Shown: positions 47,127-59,266 of the stretch, in pieces
Layout: every line of letters begins with the position of its first letter
Numbering within the stretch: position 1 is the stretch's first letter
Assembly (NCBI GenBank): GCA_013146195.2
Contig: CM028377.1
Coordinates: 28,872,602 to 28,936,601 of the forward strand
Direction of reading: 5' to 3'
From: Codonopsis lanceolata
Taxonomy: Eukaryota; Streptophyta; Magnoliopsida; Asterales; Campanulaceae
Length of the DNA: 64,000 nt
Made by a program: the position numbers and the translations under genes
The notes under the pieces: generated by a model
The model's database searches: none
What the model was told of the DNA's origin: nothing
What the model saw: only the letters and a program-made list of their open reading frames with translations

Positions 47127-47594
47127 GTAGTTTTATTTCAGGTCATCAAAGATCAAGGACCAAGTATAACCAATCGGTTCACAAGTGAACCAAAACCCAG
47201 ATATCCTATCCATTTTGATATGTCAAGTGCCCTCTTACACCGACGTGGACGTTCGTTAAAGACACGTCAGCTCTAGTTCATTACGTGGATCACCAGCATA
47301 ACACCCCATGTTTGTGGCGTGATCAATACTCATACTCCAATTGCAACCTTAAGTCGACTTAGCGTTGCTACGGTCTTTATATATATATAAAAAAAGATAT
47401 AACTTAGCCTATTCCTCAAACTGATTCAAATTGATTGTGATTATGCACGAGAGAACTTGTGACAACCAATCTAACCTAAAACCCGTCCCCGCTTATTGTG
47501 AGCATTCTAGGTGTCAAGGCCATGCACTAGATTTGTGTAAGGCTAGGAACCCTGATAAGGTCCTCATGCGGAGTGCTCAACATTAGGAGTTAAT
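47127..47594. other. Intergenic, no feature
   Basis: Non-coding sequence with a short TA run near 47380. Confidence 0.35.
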
Positions 47595-47740
47595 TAGGTG
47601 TGTACATCGGAATCACCGAACCACGGAACTGAACAAAACCAAATCAGTCGATTTGGTTTGGTTTCGGTTTCGAAAATTGGAAAACAACTCGGTTCAGTTC
47701 GATTCACGGTTTACGTTATCGAACCAAAACAATCGATATA

Positions 47741-48046
47741 TTTTTATTTATTTATTATATAATATATACTCTCTACGGCCTTGTATATAAGCAAAAAATA
47801 TCAAATTTTCGTGGCCTTAAATATAAGAAAAAATCACCATATTAAACTATACTCACAACTTCCAAGAAGTTTTGTACCAAAAATACCCTTTTATTTTTAT
47901 TTATTTATTATATAATATATACTCTCTACGGCCTTGTATATAAGCAAAAAATATCAAATTTTCGTGGCCTTAAATATAAGAAAAAATCACCATATTAAAC
48001 TATACTCACAACTTCCAAGAAGTTTTGTACCAAAAATACCCCTTAA
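47741..48046. repeat. 153-bp tandem duplication
   Basis: Two copies (47741-47893 and 47894-48046) identical by eye except for the last few bases. Each contains TATACTCTCTACGGCCTTG and TCAAATTTTCGTGGCCTTAA. Confidence 0.9.
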
Positions 48047-48381
48047 TTTTTTTTTTGTTTTTCAAGATGGGTGCGCCATTCCCTATACACAAAGAGGCAC
48101 GCTAATAAAAAGAGTTATAATGAATTGATAACAATGAGTTAATATTATATTAATTATCGTCAGTTTTGAGTGAGATATTTAAGGGTATTTTAGTAAGCAT
48201 ACTTTTATTTTATATAAAATCAAGACAATTTAGCTAATTTAACTTACTTTCTTAATCTATGTGAAATCGGTTAGTTTTGTTTATGTATAAGCTTAGAGGG
48301 AGACTATATAACATTAGTTAACTATTCTGAACATTTAAATCATCTAATATGCATAATCTAGGCATTTGATTTAGTCTTATT

Positions 48382-48602
48382 CTCCCTCCGTCCCAAAATA
48401 GTTGTCTTATTTGAAAGTTTCTTTTTTAGAACATCACTTTTACCACTTTACCTTACTTCTTCTTCTTACTTTAATTTTGGGACACATATTCATGGATTTT
48501 AAAGGAAATCACATACAATTCTAATATTGATAATCTACTAAAATATGTTTTCTTAAATCGTTCGTCAAGTCAACCTAGACGATAATTTTTAGACAGAGAG
48601 AG
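48382..48602. mobile_element. Stowaway-like MITE, second family member
   Basis: Left end CTCCCTCCGTCCCAAAATAG. The right end is decayed (AGACAGAGAGAG, then TA). Shares TTAGAACATCACTTTTACCA with 36443-36698. Confidence 0.7.
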
Positions 48603-48604
48603 TA

Positions 48605-48610
<6 letters not shown>

Positions 48611-48652
<42 letters not shown>
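48611..48652. repeat. (TA)n microsatellite
   Basis: About 40 bp of TA directly after the MITE. Confidence 0.9.
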
Positions 48653-48654
<2 letters not shown>

Positions 48655-48896
48655 CCAAACAAAATCTTGATTGTTGGAGGGCTATTATTTCTTCTATTGT
48701 TTGTATTTATTTTGTAATTTGTATTGTTTTTTTATAATAATTTATTTTAGTAGGTTATTTTCTAATTTTAATGTTAATTCCAAATTAAAATCATATTTTT
48801 ATGTTATTCTTAATATTGATTAAGTTGATTAAAAAGAATTTATATAAATCACAAAATTAAACCAAACCAAACTGAGTGGTTCGGTTTTGTTCCAAG

Positions 48897-49663
48897 CAGG
48901 GCCGGCCCAAGGGGGAGGATGAGTAAGCTAGGGCTTTAGGCCTCACCTAATAAGAGGCCTCAAAAAAAAAATTACTGTTACTACTAGGTTTCCACTTTCC
49001 AAAGTTTCCTAAACTAAATTTACTCCTTAATTATCTCCACTCCTTAATTATCTCATTGACTCCTTCATTTCAAAGTAGATTTGAACAATTTAAAATGTAT
49101 CAAGATATTTTTGGTTTTTTATTTAGCATTGAGAAATTAAGGTCATTGTATAATGAAAATTTTTAAAAAAATTTGTCTTAACCTTGAAAATTCATTAAAG
49201 CATAATGGCAACTCTGATATTGAAGGATTAAATCTGTTTATGGAACTAAAAAATTTAAGAGAAATTATACAAGTGAAAAATGATACACCAAAGGACATAC
49301 TTAATTACATATTAAAGGTTGATTCTTTTCCAAATGCGGAGATCGCTTATAGAATAATGCTAACAATTCTCGTAACTGTTGCTTTAGCAGAAAGAAGTTT
49401 TTCTAAGCTAAAATTAATAAAATCTTATCTAAGATCGACAATGTCTCAACAAAGATTAAGTGGACTAGCTTTATCATCTATTGAAAAAGAATTGTTAAGT
49501 GAAATCGATTACAATAATTTAATAAATGATTTTGCATCTCAAAAAACACGAAAGATAAACTTTAAATAAAAATATAACAATTTTAATAATAAATTATTAT
49601 TTACTTTAAAAATGTCTCATTCTATAGTTTGCTTTAGGCCTCCAAAACGTTGGGCCGGCCCTG
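48897..49663 (+). mobile_element. 767-bp hAT element with exact target duplication
   Basis: Perfect ends CAGGGCCGGCCCA and TGGGCCGGCCCTG. GTTCCAAG flanks both sides (48889-48896, 49664-49671). The element encodes only the hAT C-terminal region, so it is a deletion derivative of an autonomous hAT. Confidence 0.93.
49153..49569 (+). pseudogene. hAT transposase C-terminal (dimerisation) fragment
   Basis: 138 codons. The segment FPNAEIAYRIMLTILVTVAL, then AERSFSKLKLIKSYLRSTMS and LSGLALSSIEKEL is the hAT C-terminal dimerisation domain. A preceding piece (SRFEQFKMYQDIFGF) lies in another frame upstream, so there is a frameshift near 49150. The zinc finger and catalytic parts of a full hAT transposase, normally several hundred residues, are absent. 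Cannot transpose by itself. Confidence 0.85.
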
Positions 49664-49671
49664 GTTCCAAG

Positions 49672-50200
49672 TTTTATTCGATTCATTTTGAAATATTTGG
49701 AACCAAGCGCTTCAAATGTTCGAGGTTGGAGCTAAAATTTAACCAAACACAAAGGGTCTGGGTGACATTACTCCAAATTGATTCCAAATTGCAACCTATG
49801 AACTAGTGTGTGGACGTTAATGATACTTGTTCCTTTCACCCTTTAAAGGGAAAAGGAAAGCGAGTTGGAATTGTCGAGTTGTCTTTAGTCAAAACGAAAC
49901 CGACCCCTTTTTGGGTAATGACAGTGCTCAAGAACCGTTGTGGTCCTTGTGGAGCATGAACAATGCAATAATACCAAATTAAACCAAAAATTAAACACAA
50001 TTTATTAAAAATCAATTAAAAAATTTATTAGATATCTATTTGATTTAAAATAATAAAAAAAAACCTTCTCAATGGTGACACAAAATGTAACATATTTACA
50101 TACCTCATCATCTTTATCTCTATTTGTTTAATATTTTTATAGAAAAATAACTAGAAAAACTTGAAAAAATGATATAAATTTTTCCTGGTGTTCAAATGAA
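49672..50200. other. Intergenic, hAT relic tail then AT-rich
   Basis: The first 50 bases (TTCATTTTGAAATATTTGGAACC) resume the outer relic after the hAT. Nothing else recognised. Confidence 0.35.
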
Positions 50201-50459
50201 TTAAACCAATATCTATAATATAAAAGAGATCAGACAGTTATAAAAAACTAACTACTGACCAAGATTTAATCTTAGATCTCAACCATTTATATCTATAACC
50301 GTTTGTATCTATAACGATTTTACATTTATTATTTTACGATTTTGTAGTTTTAGAGTTATTGTTTTATAGTTTTACAGTTTTACCGTTATTGTTTTACAGT
50401 TAATTCATTTCCACATTATCTACTTCATTTATCTAGTTTCTTCTCCGTTAACGTGCATA

Positions 50460-51718
50460 ACTGAATCAATTTAATTTTAGTCCAGTGGTAAATTTTGAAT
50501 AATTGTATTTGTATTTTTTTTAAAATTGTTATCATAATTAACTTAATCAATTTAATTTTTTTCCGGCCCGCAATTTCGTATGCAAATTTAAAAAAATTAA
50601 AAAAATTCGTAAATTTTGTAATTTGAAATATTTATTTTTTTCTTTTTAACTGTTATCGTAATTAACCTAATTAATTTAATTTTTGTCCGGTGTTTTTTTG
50701 TTCTGCCCACAATTTCGTATACATATTATTAATTAATCCCTCCTTTACGGGCAAAGAGGTCCTGTTTGAAAGTCAATTTTTTTAAGAAAATAATACTTTT
50801 AGTAGTTTATTAATAATAAAATGACCTTTACGGTTTTACAAATATTTAGTTATAGTTTCTTAATTGATTGCTATCGTAATCAAGTGAATCCCAATTTAAT
50901 TTATGTCTAAGTTTGGAATATTTGTATTTTAATTTTTTTTCTTTTTAATTGTTATCGTACTTAACTTAATCAATTAAATTTTTTCCTGGCTCGCAATTTC
51001 GTATATAAATAAAAAAAATTAAAAAAAATCGTAAGTTTTGTAATTTGAAATATTTGTTTTTTTTTTGTTCTTTTTAACTGTTATCGTAATTAACTTAATC
51101 AATTTAATTTTTGTCCGGCCCATTTTGTTTGTTCAGCCCGCAATTTCGTATATAAATTATTAATTAATCCCTCCGTTTCGGGTAAAAAGACCTCATTTGA
51201 AAGTCAAATTTTTTAAGAAACTAATACTTTTAGTAGTATGTTAATAATAAACTGACCTTTATGGTTTTACAAATATTTAATTTTAGTTTCTTAATTGATT
51301 GTTATCGTAATCAACTGAATCTCAGTTTAATTTATGTCCGACTTAGATTTATTTATAATCGACACAATTATTGCATCTCATGGAAAATTTGACAAAGTTA
51401 TTAATTTGGTTTCTATTATTGTTAAGTAAGAACCCCCAGAAAAAGAAAACTGAGTTTTCGTTCAATAAAATTTTCTTTTCATATTTTTACATTAGTGACA
51501 ATTAAAATATTTACTTTTCGTTTTCTTATGAAATAAATATCGAAGTAAAATGTTTTATTTTGTTACATATTTGGGTTTTCTCCCCTTTTCGTTGTGTAGT
51601 GTACATATATCCAACCCCTACAAATTATAAGTAAATATTAATTTATTTCCACATCATCTACTTCATTTATTGATAGATTCTCAAACTCGTGTCGTGCCAT
51701 CGGCACGGACCAGAGTAT
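50460..51718. repeat. Helitron-like repeat block with ~428-bp tandem copies
   Basis: Matching phrases (TTTTGTAATTTGAAATATTT, GTTATCGTAATTAAC, TTTGAAAGTCAA, AACTGACCTTTATGG-like) recur about 428 bp apart in two main copies (about 50605 and 51030). The block ends with the hairpin CGTGCCatcGGCACG at about 51688-51702, then ATTAGT, resembling a Helitron 3' end. Related sequence is at 16190-16340 and, inverted, at about 58710-58790. Confidence 0.6.
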
Positions 51719-51969
51719 TAGTCTATATTATTATTTTTAATTTAGCTTAGTCTTTTTGAAAACTTAACTACCGGCTAGTATTCATTTTTCCCAAACATAA
51801 CTACTAGTCTACTAGTCGGGATTCATTTTTATCGAACATAACTAATATATGATTCATTTTTATCACTCGATCTAATCCTTTATTTCAGAGATTTAATTTT
51901 AATTACGTTTTAAACAAATCCCGATGCATCCTTGCATAAATTTCGCCAACACTTGCGCCACCGCACAAT

Positions 51970-52224
51970 TAGGGGTGGCAATGACTAGCACGACACGATA
52001 GCACGAACCAGCATGATACGATTATAAAAAATGATTACAAAGACAAATGACACGATAAGTCCAGCACGACACGACACAACACGAAACACGACACGAAAGA
52101 CACGAAATTGTTAATATATTCAAAATAATATTTATTGATATATTTATAATCAAATAAGATAGATAATATGAAAACACGATAATGGGGCACGAACACGATA
52201 CGATAGCACGAATTGCCACCCCTA
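51970..52224. mobile_element. hAT-like MITE
   Basis: Perfect ends TAGGGGTGGCAAT and ATTGCCACCCCTA. Flanks CGCACAAT (51962-51969) and CCCACAAT (52225-52232) match at 7 of 8. The interior is built from CACGACACGA repeats. Confidence 0.88.
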
Positions 52225-52290
52225 CCCACAATGTTTCTATGTTTTCAACTTGCTGCTTTGGGATTCAAATAATACACAATAAATACACTC

Positions 52291-55200
52291 TTATATCCCC
52301 CCAGAAGATGAGGGTGGTCTGTGGACGACACGCAGCTTGTTTCGTAAAAACTGAAAGCTGGATGAAGACAGTGGCTTGGTCATAATGTCAGCAAGTTGAT
52401 CCTTGGTGGAGATAAACTGAACAGCGATTTCGCGACGAGCAACTTGATCCTTGACGAAGTGAAAATCGATCTCTACATGTTTGGTGCGAGCAAGAAATAC
52501 CTGGTTGGCTGAGAGGTAGGTAGTACCGAGGTTGTCACACCAGAGGATAGGAGGTGAAAAATTCGAAACTTTTAGCTCATGCAAAAGAGACCGTAGCCAA
52601 GTCAGTTCGGCAACACCATCGGCAAGGGCTTTATCCTCAGATTCGGTGGATGAGCGAGCAACTATCTGTTGCTTGTGGGACGACTAAGAGATTAAATTAG
52701 CACCAAGAAAGATGGCAAATCCATCGGTAGATTTACGGTCATCAACACACCCAGCCCAGTCGACATCCGAAAAGGCCTGTAACTGGGAAGAGGTGTGTTT
52801 AGTGAGAAGAAGGCCACAATCAAGAGAATGTTTCAAGTATCGGAGAATGCGTTTGATAGAGATCCAGTGAGAATCTGTCGGAGTATGCATGAATTGATAG
52901 ACTTTGTTAACCGTGTAAGCCAAGTCGGGACGTATGAGGGTGAGATATTAGAGAACACCGACAGTCTGGCGAAACTTTGTTGGATTTGAAAAAATTCGAC
53001 CAAAATGTTTTGATAATTTTTCCGTGCTAGATAGAGGGGTGGAACATGGTTAGGCGCCAAGCATGCCAGTGCATGTGAGTAAGTCAATAACATACTGACG
53101 TTGCGATAGAAAAAGACCAGAAGGGTGTGTATGGACTTGAACGCCAAGGAAAAAATGGAGAGGACCCAGATCTTTTAGAAAAATATCACGAGCAAAGGAC
53201 CCAATAAGAGACTGGATGTGGGATGAAGAGTTTCCGGTGACAATAATGTTATTGACATACACTAAGATATAAACTAGGAGACGATTTTGAGAAAGAACGA
53301 ATAAAGAAGGATCTGTTTTGGAGGAGGTAAAACCAAGAGAATTAAGAAAGACAGTGAGATGCTGAAACCAAGCCCAAAGGGCTTGTTTGAGACTGTATAA
53401 TGAGTGGTGAAGATGGCAGACATGATCAGGTTTAGAAGGATCGACAAAACTGGGCGATTGGGTCATGTAGACAGTCTCATCACGAGAGCCATGGAGAAAG
53501 GCATTATTTACGTCAAGTTGTCGAGTGGGCCAGCCACGGGACACGTCAAGGGAGAGTACCGTACGGATGGTGGTTAGTTTCACGACGGGACTGAAGGTTT
53601 CAGAGAAGTCGATACCGAGCTGTTGATGGAATCCTTTGGCAACAAGATGTGCCTTGTAACGGTCTAAGGTGCCATCGGCACGACACTTAACTCGATACAC
53701 CCATTTACAACCAACGAGGTTCATGGATCGAGTGCGAGGAACAAAGGTCCACGTACCATTGCAAATGAGTGCATTGAGTTCTTCTGTCATCGCTTGACGC
53801 CACTACAGGATCTTATTTGTATTGGAAAAACATGTTGGTTCATTAATGGACTCAGAGTGGGTGTAGACGGATACATTTGGAGGGTATTTGGTGGATGGTT
53901 TCAGATTGGTATGAATACGCATGGGATGGGTACGTTGACTGGGTGGATGGGGTGGACTGGGGTTAGAAGAATTGGAAATGGGTGTGGGTACTACATGAGG
54001 AATAGGCGAGGACAAAGGTGGTGGGTCGAGAGTAGAAGGTACTGGGCATGATATTAAATTAGAGGAGAAAGAGGGATTGGATGGGGCTAGGTCCACTGAA
54101 GGGGGAGAAGAGGGTGGGATATGTGAATTTGGAGTGGGTTGTTTGGAAGGAGGGAATGGGTGTAAGGGGGGAGCAGACCATGGGGAATTAGCGGATGTAG
54201 ACATACTGGGAATAGGGCCTATAAGAGATGAAGATGGGCTGGGAGTTGGGTCAAGAATAAATCGGCCAGTAAAAGGATAGGTGAACTCATCAAAAAGAAC
54301 ATAACGAGCAATATATAGACAAGCAATGGTTGGGTCATAACAGCGATAGCCCAAGTGATTCGAGTTGTACCCAAGGAAGACACAAGGAGAGGATCAGAAT
54401 GACATTTTATGCCTATTGTACAGACGTAAATGGGGATAACAAAGACATCCAAAAAAATTTAGGAAGGAATAATCGGGCCTCGTATGAAATAAACACTCAA
54501 AAGGAGATAAATTAAGAGACACACGAGATGGCATTCTGTTAATCAGGTAAACCGCAGTATCAAAGGCAAATTCCCAGAATTTGAATGGAACAAAGCTTTG
54601 AGCAAGTAAAAAAAGGCCAGTTTCAACAATATGACGATGACGTCTTTCAACGAATCCATTTTTTGGATGGGTGTGGGGGCAGGGAATGCAATGATAGACA
54701 CCGCATGACTTGAAAAATGAGTTGAGTGGACGATATTTGCCACCCCAGTCACTCTGGACTCTTTTTATTTTTGTATTGAATTTAGTTCAACATAAAGCCG
54801 TAATTGCTTAATGATGGGAAGGACATCATATTTTTGTTGCATAGGATAATACCAAATATATTTTGAATAATCATCAATGAAAATAACAAAGTATTTATTG
54901 CCATTGGATGAGGAAATATGAGAGGGCCCCCATACATCAGTGAAAATTAAATCAAGAATAGAAGAACTACACTGTTTATTGGAAACGAGAGGAAATCTAG
55001 CTAACTTGCCAAGTTGGCAAGCTTTACATAAGGAACTAATAGAAAGAGAAGAACAAGCTAGTTTATTGGAATTAATTATTTGATGGAGAACTCGAAGGTT
55101 TGGATGACCGAGATGGCGATGCCAACACTCTGAATAAAAGCGCTCAGTATTGTGAACAGACGGAGAGGTAGGTGACGGGAGTGTGTAGAGACCATCTTTA

Positions 55201-56536
55201 GTCGGACCGGAGAAAAAAGTGCACTTCGTGACCTGATCCTTGGCATAAAAGAAAGACGGGTGAAATTCAAAATAGACTTTATTATCTTTGGTGAATTGAT
55301 TAACATAAATTAATGATTTAGAAATGGATGGTACATGGAGAACATTATTTAAATGAAGGGAGCGAGATGGAGTAGAAATGGACGAAGAACCAATGTGAGA
55401 GATAGAAAGGCCTTCACCATTGCCAATATGCACACTGTCAGAGCCGGCATAGTCCTCATACTGAGACAAGGAGGTAAGATCAGGGGTCACGTACGTGATG
55501 AGTGGCACCGGTGTCAGGAAACCAATTGTAAGCGGACGGAGGTGGTGTCATGTGGGTTAAGTAAGTTGTCGGGTTAGGAGATGATGGATGGCGGTGATAG
55601 TAGTTTATAGGGGCATGATTAGAGCCTCCAGATAATGGGCATGGAGAGCGAGGAGAGAAGGGTGAGGACCGGTGTGGGTAGGAGGAATAACCACCATGAT
55701 GACGGCCACAACCACGATGGCTCCGGCCACGACCACAATAAGAGGAGGTATTACCACGAGTGGAGTAGTGAGTAGTAGGAGAGGGTGGCGGGTGGGCGGA
55801 GAGTCCGAGGCGGGCGCAGAATCTTGTGAGGGAAGAGATAGGGTCACGGTTGAGAAATTCATGGCTAAGAAGGAGGCTGTGGAGTTCGAGAAAGCTGATG
55901 AGTTCGGCACGGGCAGACAGAGTGGCAATGAGAGACTTGAATTCAGAGTTTAGGCCACGAAAGACATATATGTTGAACTCGGAATCAGACATGGGATGGC
56001 CAGCGACAGCCAGTTTGTCGGCGCACCCTTTGGCCTGTTGGAGATAGGTAGTGACGCTATTGTCTCCTTGACGAAGGTCATGGAGGTTGGCATGTAAGTT
56101 GAGGATACAAGTATGAGAGGGAGACGCTCAGACTGCCATAAGAGCGGTCCATAGGACATGGGAAGAGGTACACCCTACAGCCATAGGTAGGACATTCTCG
56201 AATAAGGAGGAGATGAGCATACTCATGACGGTTTGGTTTTGCACAAACCAAGTTTGGTAGGCAAGATTGGGTTGAAGGGAACTAGTGCTAGACATTGAGT
56301 GGGGTTTCGGTAAAGGAGATGGCATTGTCTTTTGTGGCAGAGATATGGGTGGGTGGTAGAGGATTACTACCATCAATAAAACTAACAAGTTTCTGTCCAT
56401 GAAGAAAGGGAAGCATTTGGGTCTTCCAATAGAGGAAGTTGGTTCCAGTAAGCTTAAGGGAGAGGTAATGGTGGGCAGCACTAAGGGAAGGGACAAACAG
56501 AGTGGACGGAGATGAAGTAGTCATAGGTTGGGCCAT
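52291..56536 (-). pseudogene. Copia 2 gag-pol, many lesions
   Basis: Gag starts at 56536 (MAQPMTTSSPSTLFVPSLSA) with LTGTNFLYWKTQM. After frameshifts it continues FNIYVFRGLNSEFKSLIATL and an RG/GH-rich tail (RGNTSSYCGRGRSHRGCGR). I see no CCHC zinc knuckle. Protease WFPDTGATHH and pre-integrase WHRHLGHPN with CKACQLGKLARF follow. The integrase is split by a frameshift near 54760. Reverse transcriptase spans 53790-53050, with NN in place of DD at the active site (YVNN). RNase H is in two frames below 52923 and ends at 52291. Stops and shifts occur in nearly every domain, so no active polyprotein remains. Confidence 0.85.
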
Positions 56537-56563
56537 TTTTTTTTTTGGTTTTCCTAAGGAATG

Positions 56564-56575
56564 CTCTGATACAAA
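56564..56575 (-). other. Copia 2 primer-binding site
   Basis: Read on the minus strand, TTGTATCAGAGCATTCC. The TGTATCAGAGC part fits the Met-tRNA complementary site with a small change. Confidence 0.65.
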
Positions 56576-56577
56576 AT

Positions 56578-56879
56578 TAAACCAATATCCAAGTATAATG
56601 TAAATAATAAAATCCCACGCATTTACGTGCGTGAGAGTTATAGATATATATAGGTGCACAGGAGAGATGATAGATAGATACATGTGATAAGGATAAGAAA
56701 TATCTGATATGATAACTACAAATAATTACAAAGCTAGGTAGAGCCCTTAGTGTTGGACTTCTCAGTCTTGTTGAGAGGTCGAGTCTTGCACGGCTTGTGT
56801 ACGTGAGTCAATAAAATGAAACAAATCAAGTCTCTATTTATAAGTAAAAATGTATACTTTAATTTAGGAAAAAAAATAT
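56578..56879. other. Possible copia 2 5' LTR remnant
   Basis: By position this should be the 5' LTR. Its partner could not be recognised near 52.2 kb, so the assignment rests on location only. Confidence 0.3.
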
Positions 56880-57140
56880 TTTTTTGGGCTGAAAATTTGT
56901 CAAAAAAGACGAGGGGAAAAAATAAAATGATGACCAGCAAATTGTTGACACATGGAAAGGGAGGGAAAGGGGGAAGGAGGCAATACCTAAGAGTTGAAGC
57001 CGTTTGGGTTCTTCTCCTGATTTCTTTTCCCACAAATCGATAGATGATTTATGTTTGATTTTTGAAGATGCTCCGTTAGAAGCAAATATTACAAGGAAAT
57101 TTGATTAAGATGTTCCGTTAGCCCTTCTCTTAGTGTGTGG
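56880..57140 (+). repeat. Dispersed ~260-bp repeat, copy 1
   Basis: Matches 61800-62055 in the same orientation with many substitutions. Shared runs include AATAAAATGATGACCAG, AAATTGTTGACACATGGAA and GATTTCTTTTCCCACAAATC. No TIR or duplication identified. Confidence 0.8.
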
Positions 57141-57837
57141 CAGAGTTGAGTTGACTTATTGGATTTTTTAAAAAAACTTAACATAAGTGTGTGCTTAAAA
57201 TGTCCATTAATCTTCAAAAACTCGAGATTTGCTGAAATAGTGTTTTAGATTCACTTAATAATAGTATTTACAAAAGATTGGCTCTTCCAAATTCCAATAG
57301 ATCAGTGAAAGTGTGAAACAGTTATCACTTGGAATTGATAAATGTTTCAAAGACAAAAACAGTTATCTCCCTCAAATATAGCTAAAAGCTGTATATTATC
57401 ATTCCACATATTTGACTAATGCCACTAGATTATTAGATAAGTACTAAAGATTTCAATTATTGAAAACAATGATGCGTTTTGACTTTTATCTATAAGAGAG
57501 ACAAAGAACGAATTGTCTAAACAAGTCGACCGACAAACTGCAGGTTATTCTTTCAAACTGCAAGAGTAATTTTTTTAATATTGGAAAAAAGAAAGTACTC
57601 CTTTTGAGTAAAAAATACTTTTAAAGAAGAAAGTACTCCTTTCTTCAAAAAAAAAAGAAAGTACGGAGTATTACTTTCCACTAAAAAAATCTATATTTGA
57701 AAGTCAAATTTTTTAAAGAAGAAAAGATATTTTTAATATAAAATGATATTTTTATATTTTAATTTTTGAAATTTAACACTTTAAGTGAAACATCCAAAAA
57801 TAAAATTATGAACACTTTGTACAGAACAAAGCAAATA

Positions 57838-57884
<47 letters not shown>

Positions 57885-58860
57885 TCTATAAAAGGAAATA
57901 TCCCGTTAAGACTTTTTTTTCAAAAATAGAAGGTTCTACATTTATTAATATAAGTACAACTTTGCATGCTATTTGAAAAAAAATTAAATGTATTATTACA
58001 CTTCACACTAATCCATATAAAATATCCATTTACATTCTTTGATACTTGTATCAGTCATACATGTGAATATCATTCAAATTTCAAAAGTCTTATTGTATTG
58101 TATACGAAAAATATATATTGTATTCCTTTACCCAATATATATGGTTTAGCTTTGGCATTTTACTTCAAAAAAAATACTTTCTTCCCTGTTAAAATACCTA
58201 GACTTGGTGTTTACCCAGATCTTTAAAAAAATTAATTAAATCGATCTAGAAAGTTAGGATCTATATTTATAATTTTATTTTCTTAGAAATAAAGTTATGT
58301 ATTTCTCATAGATTACATATCCAAAAATTTCGGATATACATCTGTACTTTAAGTAAGCAGGTCTGAAAAATTAGATGATGTAAAAATAAATTAACAAAAT
58401 TAAAATAATTTGTCAATATATAATTTAGGAAAATTCCAGCTCTAAAATTGACAATCACAAATTATCCAGATCTATGAAAAAAAAAATTAACGGAACTAAT
58501 TAAAATGTTAAGTCCTATATTTTTAGATCTATTTTCTTTGAATTTGCACCAACTCAGGTGATTGATATCCATAAATAGGAGAAGGAGGGGCATTTTAGGA
58601 AGAAATTAAAAAAATGGACATATGTGGTTGGATAAAAAATAGCGTACCGAAGGGTTATAATTTCCAAAAAAAGGATCTGCCCGCAAATATTCATTTTATT
58701 ACTAATAGACTACTAAAAGTGTCATTTTTTTTAAAAAGTTTGACTTTCAAACATGGACTCTTTTCCCGGAACAGATGGTGTACGCAATTAACATGGTATT
58801 TAATGACCTTTTATTGGGTCAATTGTACATATTATTACATTTTTTTATTAGATGATATTT
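57141..58860. other. AT-rich intergenic with repeat fragments
   Basis: A (TA)n(TG)n microsatellite lies at 57837-57884. AGTACTCC/GGAGTA fragments near 57595-57675 and an inverted copy of the 50.7/51.2 kb repeat (TTGACTTTCAAACATGGACT, about 58739) are present. No gene. Confidence 0.4.
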
Positions 58861-59204
58861 AATCAACAAATATATACTTCTTCCGACCCAAAATTATTAT
58901 TCAGCGTTCCCTTTGTGTCCATCCAAAAATTATTGAAATGAAATCTCCATTCGTTTTTAAATTATCGTCATTCCTTCTTTTGTGACGGATGTAGTAATGT
59001 TGAAGTTTTTTGAATTATTTGATCCATGTCAAAAATCATATGTGACTAAATGATCATTTTGGTGTTTGCTTTTTTTCAATTGAATAATCATATATAAAAT
59101 TATGTTGTAGAAAATGATTAATTTTCAAAATATATAATGATTAATCATATTGTTATATATTTTTAGTTAAGCAATGTCTCCTAATTTATTCTTTTAATTT
59201 TTTA

Positions 59205-59266
59205 TGTATAATTTAGTTGAAAAACATATATGTCGTGTGTTTTACGCATATGTACAAACACTAGTA
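59205..59266 (+). mobile_element. Helitron-like 3' end, family A copy 2
   Basis: GTATAATTTAGTTGAAAAAC ... ACGCATATGTACAAACACTAGT, ending in CTAGT as Helitrons do. Similar to 32817-32872 and 60556-60615. The 5' end is not located. Confidence 0.55.

Larger units (their letters stand above)
47595..48896. mobile_element. hAT-like repeat relic of the GGTTCGGTTT type
   Basis: Begins TAGGTGTGTACATCGGAATC and is rich in AACCGAACC/GGTTCGGTT motifs on both sides (47600-47720, 48855-48888). No matching end was found, so it is incomplete. It has taken further insertions: a tandem duplication, a Stowaway-like MITE and, at 48897, a separate hAT. Confidence 0.45.
52291..56577 (-). mobile_element. Copia 2: decayed Ty1/copia element
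   Basis: Minus-strand gag-pol in copia order. A polypurine tract (GGGGGGA-type, minus strand, about 52297) and a primer-binding site at about 56564-56575 mark the internal region. A matching LTR pair could not be found; the 3' side is disturbed, and the hAT MITE at 51970 may lie within the old LTR. Older than copia 1. Confidence 0.82.

Noticed and set aside
53803..54051. Plus-strand ORF inside copia 2
   Set aside because: Gly/Trp-rich artefact complementary to the Pro/Ser-rich linker of the minus-strand polyprotein.
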